A DNA stretch of 64,000 nt, taken from contig NZ_JAUSVA010000002.1 of NCBI RefSeq assembly GCF_030813695.1, forward strand, positions 5,022,001 to 5,086,000, written 5' to 3'. The DNA is from Kitasatospora herbaricolor. Its GTDB lineage: Bacteria > Actinomycetota > Actinomycetes > Streptomycetales > Streptomycetaceae. This document shows, one piece after another, positions 17,586-24,676 of the stretch (positions within the stretch are counted from its first letter, which is position 1; each line of letters opens with the position of its first letter). The notes below the pieces were generated by a model that was not told the origin of the DNA, ran no database searches, and was given only the letters and a program-made list of their open reading frames with translations. The position numbers were made by a program, and so were the translations under genes.

Positions 17586-18126
17586 CACCGCGTACGCGGT
17601 GGGTGCAGCGCCGCCTGACAGCGCCGCCGCCCGCCGTAGGCCGCGTCGTCCTTGAGGGGGGACGGCGCGGCTCCTCCCCGCCCGCACGCCCACCCCCTCC
17701 GCATCCGTACCGTCGTCCGGCCGCCCTGCTGCGCCACCGCCCTGCCGCCCTGCTGCTCGCCGTACCGCCGCTCCGCCGTACCGCCCGCACCGCCGCACCG
17801 CACCCGCCGCACCGACGCACCGCCGTGCCGCCGCCCCTCCCCGGGCGCCGCACCGGCCGCTTCGCCGCGCTGCCGCATCACCGCGCCGTCTCCCCCGTCG
17901 GCGTGCCGCCGCCCCGCCATGAGTACGTCGGCCCCTCCCCGGAGGCTCCAGATGATCTCGGCTCGCGCACCACCTCCAGGACGTCCCTCACGCCGCCGGA
18001 CGCCCGGGCCTCCCCGTGCCCGGACCGCACCGGACGGCACTCACGGATCGGCACCCGAGCGGGCCCGCCACCACGGGCCCACTCGCCCCCCACCCTGTCA
18101 TCCTGACGAGATCCAGAGGTCCCCCA
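17586..18126. other. Low-complexity, pyrimidine-rich intergenic stretch before the first GH87 gene
   Basis: About 540 bp. From 17690 to 17900 the plus strand is dominated by C-rich CCGCCGTACC/CACCGC-type repeats, with strong strand asymmetry. All frames here are Arg/Pro/Ala or Arg/Gly nonsense and no family is recognisable. It contains the promoter and leader of the GH87 gene near its right end; I see no clear operator palindrome. Confidence 0.5.
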
Positions 18127-21100
18127 GTGAGATCGACAGCTCCCATTCCCCGGCTGATGGCCGCGCTGGCCTCGGCCAGCCTGCTGATCGTCGCCGGCCC
18201 GCTCCTGCCCGCGCACGCCGCGGGCGGCCCCAACCTGGCGGCCGGCAAGGCCGCCTCCGCCAGCAGCGCGACCGACGGCCGGGCCGCCGGCTACATCAAC
18301 GACGGTGACCAGAACTCCTACTGGGAGAGCAGCAACAACGCGCTTCCGCAGTGGGTCCAGGTCGACCTCGGCAGCAGCACCAGCATCGACGAGCTCGTGC
18401 TGAAGCTCCCAGGCGGCTGGGAGACGCGCACCGAGACGCTCGCCGTCCAGGGCAGCGCCGACGGCACCAGCTTCACCACCATCACGAGCTCGGCGACGTA
18501 CTCCTTCAGCCCGGGCAACAGCAACACCGTGAAGATCTCCTTCCCGGCGACCAACACCCGCTTCGTCCGGCTGGCCATCTCGGCCAACACCGGCTGGCCG
18601 GCCGCCCAGATCTCCGAGCTGGAGGTGCACGGCACCACCAGCACCAGCGGCAACCTGGCGCTGGGCCGGACCCTCTCGTCCAGCAGCACCTCGCAGAGCT
18701 ACACCGCGGCCAACGCCAACGACGGCAACCAGGGCAGTTACTGGGAGAGCGCGAACAACGTGCTCCCGCAGTGGATCCAGGCCGACCTCGGCTCGGCCGT
18801 GCCGGTCAACAAGCTGGTGCTGAAGCTGCCCACCGGCTGGGAGACCCGCACCCAGACGCTGACCGTGCAGACCAGCACCGACGGCACCACCTTCTCGGAC
18901 CTGGTGGCCTCCGCCGCCTACGTGTTCAACCCGGCGTCCGGCAACACGGTGACGCTCAACCTGAACACCACCACGACCCGGTTCGTCCGGCTGAAGGTCA
19001 CCGCGAACACCGCCTGGCCGGCCGCCCAGCTCTCCGAGTTCGAGGTCTACGGCCCGGCCACCGGCGACACCCAGGCGCCGACCGCGCCCTCGGGCCTGGC
19101 GTACACCCAGCCGGCCTCCGGCCAGATCAAGCTGACCTGGAACGCCGCGAGCGACAACACCGGTGTCACCGGCTACGACATCTACGCCGACAACACGCTG
19201 GTCAGCAGTGTCGCGGGCAACGTCCTGACCTACACGGACAGCCGCCCGGACAGCGCCACCGTCTCGTACTTCGTGAAGGCGAAGGACGCGGCCGGCAACC
19301 AGTCCGCCAGCAGCAACACCGTCACCCGCACGGGCGCCTCCGGCGACACCCAGGCGCCGTCCGCGCCCGCCACCCTGGCGTTCACCCAGCCGGCCTCCGG
19401 CCAGGTCAAGCTGACCTGGGGCGCGTCCGCCGACAACGTGGGCGTGACCGGCTACGACGTGTACGCCAACGGCGCCCTGCGCGGCAGCCTGGCGGGCAAC
19501 GTGCTGACCTACACGGACAGCCAGCCCGACACCGCGACCGTCTCGTACTTCGTCAAGGCGAAGGACGCGGCCGGCAACCAGTCCGCCAGCAGCAACACGG
19601 TGGTGCGGGCCGGCAGCGGCGGTGGCGGCGGCACCAACCTGGCCGGCGGCAAGCCGATCTCGGCCAACTCCAGCGTCTTCACCTTCGTCGCGGCGAACGC
19701 CAACGACAACGACACCGCGACCTACTGGGAGGGTGCGGGCGGCAGCTACCCCAACACCCTGACCACCCAGCTGGGTTCGAACGCGGTCGTGAACTCGGTC
19801 GTGGTCAAGCTCAACCCGGCGGCCGCCTGGGCCACCCGGACCCAGACCATCGAGGTGCTCGGCCGCGAGCAGAGCGCGAGCGGCTTCACCAGCATCTCGG
19901 CGGCGAAGTCGTACACCTTCGACCCGGCCTCCGGCAACACGGTGACCATCCCGGTGTCCGCCACGGTGGCCGACGTCCAGCTGAAGATCACCGCCAACTC
20001 GGGCTCCTCGGCCGGCCAGGTCGCCGAGTTCCAGGTGATCGGCACCCCGGCGCCGAACCCGGACCTCCTGGTCACCGCCACCTCGGCCTCGCCCGCCTCG
20101 CCGGTCGAGACCGACCCGGTCACGCTGTCCGCCACCGTGAAGAACAACGGCACCGCGGCCTCCGGCGCGACCAGCGTCAACCTGTACCTCGGCGCCACCA
20201 AGGTCGGCACCGCCCAGGTCGGCGTGCTGGCCGCGGGCGCGTCCAGCACCGTCTCGGTCTCCGCAGGCCTGCAGAACGCCGGCAGCTACCAGGTGATCGC
20301 CAAGGTCGACGAGGCCAACGCCGTCATCGAGCAGGACGAGACCAACAACACCTACACCAACCCGGCCGCGCTGGTGATCGCCCAGGTCGCCAGCTCGGAC
20401 CTGGTCGCCGCGCCGGTCAGCTGGACCCCGGGCAACCCGGCGGCCGGCAACAACGTCACCTTCACGGCGGCGATCAAGAACCAGGGCACGGTCGCCTCGG
20501 CTGGCGGTGCGCACAGCGTCACCCTGACCGTCGCGGACGCCACCACCGGCAGCGTGGTGAAGACCCTGACCGGCTCCTACACCGGTGCCATCACCCCCGG
20601 CGCCACCAGCACCCCGGTGAACCTGGGCAGTTGGACCGCCGGCAACGGCAAGTACACCGTGAAGACGGTCATCGCCACCGACGCCAACGAGCTGCCGGTC
20701 AAGCAGGCCAACAACACCAGCAGCCAGCCCCTGTACGTCGGCCGCGGCGCCAACATGCCGTACGACACGTACGAGGCGGAGGACGGCGTCCTCGGCGGCG
20801 GCGCGGCCGTGGTCGGCCCGAACCGCACGGTCGGCGACCTGGCCGGCGAGGCGTCCGGCCGCAAGGCCGTCACCCTCAACTCCACCGGCAGCTCGGTGGA
20901 GTTCACCACCAAGGCCAGCACCAACACGCTGGTCACCCGGTTCTCCATCCCGGACGCGGCCGGCGGCGACGGCATCAACTCCACGCTGAACGTCTACGTC
21001 AACGGCAGCTTCCTCAAGGCCATCGACCTGACCTCCAAGTACGCGTGGCTGTACGGCAACGAGACCGGCCCCGGCAACTCGCCGGGTGCGGGCGGCCCGC

Positions 21101-22422
21101 GCCACATCTACGACGAGGCGAACATCCTGCTCGGGACGACCGTCCCGGCCGGCAGCAAGATCAAGCTGCAGAAGGACACCGCCAACACCACCAACTACGC
21201 GATCGACTTCGTGAGCCTGGAGCAGGCCACCGCGATCCCCAACCCGGACCCGGCCAAGTACGTGGTGCCGACCGGCTTCGCGCAGGGCGACGTGCAGGCC
21301 GCCCTGGACAAGGTCCGGATGGACACCACCGGCACCCTGGTGGGCGTCTACCTGCCGGCCGGTGACTACCAGACCGCGAACAAGTTCCAGGTCTACGGCA
21401 AGGCCGTGAAGGTCGTCGGGGCGGGCCCCTGGTTCACCCGCTTCTACGCGCCGACCGACCAGTCCAACACGGACGTGGGCTTCCGCGCCCAGTCGACGGC
21501 CAACGGCTCCACCTTCTCCGGGTTCGGCTACTTCGGGAACTACACCTCCCGGATCGACGGCCCCGGGAAGGTGTTCGACTTCGCGAACGTCTCGGGCATC
21601 ACGATCGACAACATCTGGATCGAGCACATGATCTGCATGTACTGGGGTGCCAACACCGACTCCATGGTGATCAAGAACTCGCGGATCCGTGACACCTTCG
21701 CCGACGGCATCAACATGACCAACGGCAGCACCGACAACCTCGTCAGCAACAACGAGGCCCGCTCGACCGGTGACGACAGCTTCGCGCTGTTCTCCGCCAT
21801 CGACGCCGGCGGCGCGGACGAGAAGAACAACATCTTCGAGAACCTCAGCACCATCCTCACCTGGCGCGCGGCCGGTGTCGCGGTCTACGGCGGGTACGAC
21901 AACACCTTCCGCAACATCTACATCGCGGACTCCCTGGTCTACTCGGGCATCACCATCAGCTCGCTGGACTTCGGGTACGCCATGAACGGCTTCGGCACCA
22001 TCCCGACCAACCTGCAGAACATCTCCATCGTCCGGGCCGGCGGCCACTTCTGGGGGTCGCAGACCTTCGGCGGCATCTGGGTCTTCTCGGCCTCCAAGGT
22101 GTTCCAGGGCATCCGGGTGAGTGACGTCGACATCGTCGACCCGACCTACCACGGCATCATGTTCCAGACGAACTACTCCGGCGGCCAGCCGCAGAACCCG
22201 ATCACCGACACCGTCTTCACCAACATCTCGATCACCGGGGCCCAGAAGAGCGGCGACGCCTTCGACGCCAAGTCCGGCATCGGGGTCTGGGCGAACGAGG
22301 CGGCCGAGGCGGGCCAGGGCCCGGCGGTCGGCTCGGTGACCTTCAACAACCTCCGGATGAGCAACAACTTCCAGAACATCAAGAACACCACCTCGACGTT
22401 CACGATCAACGTCAACCCGTAG
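18127..22422 (+). CDS. Secreted multidomain alpha-1,3-glucanase (GH87, mutanase type)
   Basis: 1431 aa, GTG start with AGAGG upstream. Approximate order: signal peptide 1-36; F5/8 type C (discoidin) domains at 32-167 and 175-311; fibronectin type III repeats at 314-403 and 407-497; a third discoidin domain at 501-640; two CARDB-like domains at 642-752 and 753-872; a CBM35-like domain at 873-1033; catalytic beta-helix from 1038. The catalytic part has ADG with D1193 and GDD with D1216-D1217; the 23-residue spacing equals that of the three catalytic aspartates reported for Bacillus circulans alpha-1,3-glucanase. It should cut alpha-1,3-glucan of fungal walls or dental mutan outside the cell. 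It ends 11 bp inside the convergent downstream gene. Confidence 0.88.
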   Translation: MRSTAPIPRLMAALASASLLIVAGPLLPAHAAGGPNLAAGKAASASSATDGRAAGYINDGDQNSYWESSNNALPQWVQVDLGSSTSIDELVLKLPGGWETRTETLAVQGSADGTSFTTITSSATYSFSPGNSNTVKISFPATNTRFVRLAISANTGWPAAQISELEVHGTTSTSGNLALGRTLSSSSTSQSYTAANANDGNQGSYWESANNVLPQWIQADLGSAVPVNKLVLKLPTGWETRTQTLTVQTSTDGTTFSDLVASAAYVFNPASGNTVTLNLNTTTTRFVRLKVTANTAWPAAQLSEFEVYGPATGDTQAPTAPSGLAYTQPASGQIKLTWNAASDNTGVTGYDIYADNTLVSSVAGNVLTYTDSRPDSATVSYFVKAKDAAGNQSASSNTVTRTGASGDTQAPSAPATLAFTQPASGQVKLTWGASADNVGVTGYDVYANGALRGSLAGNVLTYTDSQPDTATVSYFVKAKDAAGNQSASSNTVVRAGSGGGGGTNLAGGKPISANSSVFTFVAANANDNDTATYWEGAGGSYPNTLTTQLGSNAVVNSVVVKLNPAAAWATRTQTIEVLGREQSASGFTSISAAKSYTFDPASGNTVTIPVSATVADVQLKITANSGSSAGQVAEFQVIGTPAPNPDLLVTATSASPASPVETDPVTLSATVKNNGTAASGATSVNLYLGATKVGTAQVGVLAAGASSTVSVSAGLQNAGSYQVIAKVDEANAVIEQDETNNTYTNPAALVIAQVASSDLVAAPVSWTPGNPAAGNNVTFTAAIKNQGTVASAGGAHSVTLTVADATTGSVVKTLTGSYTGAITPGATSTPVNLGSWTAGNGKYTVKTVIATDANELPVKQANNTSSQPLYVGRGANMPYDTYEAEDGVLGGGAAVVGPNRTVGDLAGEASGRKAVTLNSTGSSVEFTTKASTNTLVTRFSIPDAAGGDGINSTLNVYVNGSFLKAIDLTSKYAWLYGNETGPGNSPGAGGPRHIYDEANILLGTTVPAGSKIKLQKDTANTTNYAIDFVSLEQATAIPNPDPAKYVVPTGFAQGDVQAALDKVRMDTTGTLVGVYLPAGDYQTANKFQVYGKAVKVVGAGPWFTRFYAPTDQSNTDVGFRAQSTANGSTFSGFGYFGNYTSRIDGPGKVFDFANVSGITIDNIWIEHMICMYWGANTDSMVIKNSRIRDTFADGINMTNGSTDNLVSNNEARSTGDDSFALFSAIDAGGADEKNNIFENLSTILTWRAAGVAVYGGYDNTFRNIYIADSLVYSGITISSLDFGYAMNGFGTIPTNLQNISIVRAGGHFWGSQTFGGIWVFSASKVFQGIRVSDVDIVDPTYHGIMFQTNYSGGQPQNPITDTVFTNISITGAQKSGDAFDAKSGIGVWANEAAEAGQGPAVGSVTFNNLRMSNNFQNIKNTTSTFTINVNP

Positions 22423-22966
22423 TGTTCGCAGGGTAGTCAGCAGACCCGGTGCCGCCGGGAGGCCACAGCCTCCCGGCGGCACCGCCGTGCCGGGCACCGC
22501 CCGCCGGTCCTCGGCCCCGGCGGCTGAACTCCATGACCCAGTTGGTCAGCCAGCCCTCGCCGCCGTCCACCGCGAAGGCCTGCTCCCACCGGGCGGTCCG
22601 GTCGCCGATCCCCGACCAGCGGTACCGCACGCGCACCCCCGTGCCCGCGTACGTGTCCGCGCCGTGGAACTCGCCGGTGCCGTGCGCCCCGAAGCGCCCC
22701 CGCACCGGCTCGTCCAGCCGACCCGACCCGCCGGTGGACCAGTGCAGGGCCCACTCCTCGGACCGCCGGTCGAGGAGTCGCAGGGTCAGGCCCTTGAAGC
22801 CCTGGTCCGGACAGTCCATCTCGTCGACGTTCGCCGCCCCGTCGAACAGGCTCCAGCAGCGGCTGGTCGCCCCGAACCGCTGCCACCCGCTCCCCGGGTC
22901 CAGGAAGTCCCGCAGCCGGCGGTTGGCCACGTCCCACTCCCCGACCAGGAAGTCGAAGCCGCTCAC
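22412..22966 (-). CDS. Conserved hypothetical protein (FLVGEWDV type)
   Basis: 184 aa from a GTG start that overlaps the stop of the preceding gene by four bases (GTGA), so it is translationally coupled to it. The body begins SGFDFLVGEWDVANRRL and alternates short beta-strand-like segments with conserved Trp (WSLFDGAANVDEMD, WALHWSTGG, WEQAFAVDGGEGW), a lipocalin-like or DUF1579-like pattern seen in small ligand-binding proteins. Function unknown. The last ~30 residues are Gly/Ala/Arg-rich and are encoded through a perfect hairpin that looks like the terminator of the convergent GH87 gene, so the natural end of the domain is probably near EFSRRG. Confidence 0.7.
   Translation of the reverse strand: MSGFDFLVGEWDVANRRLRDFLDPGSGWQRFGATSRCWSLFDGAANVDEMDCPDQGFKGLTLRLLDRRSEEWALHWSTGGSGRLDEPVRGRFGAHGTGEFHGADTYAGTGVRVRYRWSGIGDRTARWEQAFAVDGGEGWLTNWVMEFSRRGRGPAGGARHGGAAGRLWPPGGTGSADYPANTTG
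22448..22483 (+). terminator. Terminator of the first GH87 gene, inside the convergent coding sequence
   Basis: A perfect 16-bp stem GGTGCCGCCGGGAGGC/GCCTCCCGGCGGCACC with a CACA loop lies 26 bp past the GH87 stop. It also lies within the 3' coding end of the minus-strand gene. Confidence 0.75.
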
Positions 22967-23442
22967 GCCCGCCCTCCCGTGCTGCCCTCGGCCGGCGAGT
23001 CGGCCAGGTAGGCGTCCAGGTCCGGCCGGGCCGGGGCGAGCACGTGCCGCACCCATGCCTCCCGCTCGTGGCTGATCGGCGGCAGCTCCCACACGCAGCC
23101 GATCCACGGCCGGGTCTGCACCCGGAAGTGCGTCGGGTCCAGGTCGGGGCAGTCCAGCACCGGCTGGCCCGCCGCCGCCCCGCCGAAGTGCAGCACGTTG
23201 TCCCACACCCAGGTGTAGGCGTTCAGGTAGGCGCCGGTGTCGCCCCCGCGGTGCAGCACCAGGAAGCCGGCCGGCGGCGTGCCGTCCGGCTCGGGCAGCA
23301 ACTCGGGCAGCACGGCGTAGGCCGCCCGCTCGACCTCGGGCGCGATGCCCGCCGGATCGGCGCTGACGTGGTAGCGCTTGAAGCGGCGCCCGCCCACCTC
23401 GATCGGGGGCGGGGTCCACAGGAACTTCTCCTCGAAAGCCAT
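22963..23442 (-). CDS. Conserved hypothetical protein, first gene of WYL-linked pair
   Basis: 159 aa, MAFEEKFLWTPPPIEVGGR. No signal peptide or membrane segment. Features include FKRYHVSADPAG, LHRGGDTGAYLNAYTWVWDN and FRVQTRPWIGCVWELPPISHEREAWV; several Trp and His residues are spread through it, suggesting a compact globular protein. I recall similar actinobacterial proteins only as uncharacterised. Divergent from a WYL regulator with 63 bp between starts and a palindrome in the gap; cotranscribed with the overlapping downstream gene. Likely the regulator's target. Confidence 0.7.
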   Translation of the reverse strand: MAFEEKFLWTPPPIEVGGRRFKRYHVSADPAGIAPEVERAAYAVLPELLPEPDGTPPAGFLVLHRGGDTGAYLNAYTWVWDNVLHFGGAAAGQPVLDCPDLDPTHFRVQTRPWIGCVWELPPISHEREAWVRHVLAPARPDLDAYLADSPAEGSTGGRA

Positions 23443-23465
23443 GACGGCACGCTAGGGGCGCTCCA

Positions 23466-23482
23466 CTGACACCTTCTGTCAG
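23466..23482. promoter_or_regulatory. Palindrome between the hypothetical pair and the WYL regulator
   Basis: CTGACA-N5-TGTCAG, a perfect 17-bp palindrome in the 63-bp divergent gap. TGACA...TGTCA elements often sit beside YafY/WYL regulators in actinobacteria, so this is a candidate operator controlling both directions. Confidence 0.6.
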
Positions 23483-23505
23483 GGAAGTGCCGGAGAATCC
23501 CCTCC

Positions 23506-24474
23506 ATGCGCGCCAGCCGACTGCTCTCGATCCTGCTGCTGCTCCAGACCCGTGGCCGGATGACCGCCGCCGAGCTCGCCGCCGAGCTGGAGGTCTCGGT
23601 CCGGACGGTCTACCGGGACACCGAGGCCCTGCACGCGGCCGGCGTCCCGCTGTACGGCGACGCCGGGCACCGCGGCGGCTACCAGCTGCTCGACGGCTAC
23701 CGCACCCGCCTCACCGGCCTCAACCCGGCGGAGGCGGAGGCGCTCTTCCTCTCCGGCGTACCCGGCCCGGCGGCCGAACTCGGCCTCGGCGCCGTCCTGG
23801 CCGCGGCCCAGCTGAAGGTCCGCGCCGCGCTGCCGCCCGCGCTGCGCGAGCAGGCCGGACGGATCCAGGCGCGGTTCCACCTCGACGCGCCCGGCTGGTA
23901 CGCGCGGGCCGAGCCGGTCCCGTTCCTGCCGGCGGTCGCCGAGGCGGTCTGGCACGGTCACGTGCTGCGCCTGCGCTACCGCCGCTGGAAGGAGCCCACC
24001 GAGGTGGACCGGCGGCTGGAGCCGTACGGGCTGGTGCTCAAGGCCGGCCGCTGGTATCTGGTCGCGGCGCCCGGCCCGCGGGTCTACCGGGTCGACCAGA
24101 TCCTCGGACTCCAGCGGCTGGAGGGCGGCTTCCCGGTGCCCGAGGGCTTCGACCTGGCCGCCTACTGGCAGGCCCACCAGACGGAGTTCCACGCCCGGCT
24201 GCACACCGCGGACGCCGTCGTCCGGCTGTCGCCCGCCGGCGCGGCCCGCCTGAGCGGCCCGGCCGCCCGGGCCCTGCGGGACACCGGCGAGCTCCAGCCG
24301 GACGGCTGGACCCGCGCGGTCCTCCCGATCGAGTCGCCGGACCACGCCTGCCGCGAGTACCTCGCCCTGGGCCCCGAGGTCGAAGTCCTGGCACCGGCGG
24401 AGCTGCGGGCCAGGATGGCCGGCGCGGCCCGCGCGATCGCCGCCCTGCACACCGGGCCGGCGGCGGCGCCGTGA
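23506..24474 (+). CDS. WYL-domain HTH regulator (YafY/DeoR-like)
   Basis: 322 aa. An HTH_11-type domain occupies residues 1-60 (RLLSILLLLQTRGRMTAAELAAELEVS, RTVYRDTEAL), followed by GYRTRLTGL and a WYL-type ligand-sensing domain around residues 140-220 in which the signature appears as GRWYLVA, then a WCX-like C-terminal segment. Family members bind nucleotides or oligonucleotides or unknown ligands and usually act on a divergent neighbour. Here that is the overlapping hypothetical pair. No Shine-Dalgarno is strong; AGAATCC precedes the ATG, so the message may have a short leader. Confidence 0.88.
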   Translation: MRASRLLSILLLLQTRGRMTAAELAAELEVSVRTVYRDTEALHAAGVPLYGDAGHRGGYQLLDGYRTRLTGLNPAEAEALFLSGVPGPAAELGLGAVLAAAQLKVRAALPPALREQAGRIQARFHLDAPGWYARAEPVPFLPAVAEAVWHGHVLRLRYRRWKEPTEVDRRLEPYGLVLKAGRWYLVAAPGPRVYRVDQILGLQRLEGGFPVPEGFDLAAYWQAHQTEFHARLHTADAVVRLSPAGAARLSGPAARALRDTGELQPDGWTRAVLPIESPDHACREYLALGPEVEVLAPAELRARMAGAARAIAALHTGPAAAP

Positions 24475-24476
24475 CC

Positions 24477-24538
24477 GGGTCGGGGAGCGGCTCGCCGGGC
24501 AGCGCTCGGGTCGGGGAGCGGCTCGCCGGGCAGCGCCC
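24477..24538 (+). repeat. Two tandem 31-bp direct repeats
   Basis: Units 24477-24507 and 24508-24538 beginning GGGTCGGGGAGCGGCTCGCC differ at one position near the end. They follow the WYL gene stop directly and are non-coding. Confidence 0.8.
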
Positions 24539-24580
24539 GGGCCGCCGTCGGCGCACCGCCCGCACCGGGAACGGGCCGAA

Positions 24581-24615
24581 GCCCCTCCGGCCCGCGAGGG
24601 GCGGGTCGGAGGGGC
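24581..24615. terminator. Bidirectional terminator between WYL gene and second GH87 gene
   Basis: GCCCCTCCG (24581-24589) pairs with CGGAGGGGC (24607-24615), with further inner C/G pairs. It sits between two convergent genes and can serve both. Confidence 0.65.
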
Positions 24616-24676
24616 ATCGGTGGGGGCTCCGGGGCCTTGGGAAGGCGGGCCCCGGAGGTTCGTGGGGCGGTCCGGG

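Noticed and set aside
17586..17900. C-rich repeats as a possible CRISPR or minisatellite array
   Set aside because: Units are short, irregular and without unique spacers; this is low-complexity GC-rich DNA.
17878..22497. A 1539-codon open frame on the minus strand opposite the first GH87 gene
   Set aside because: Composition is Val/Gly/Arg/Asp nonsense typical of antisense frames in high-GC DNA; the plus strand encodes coherent signal peptide, discoidin, FnIII and GH87 domains.
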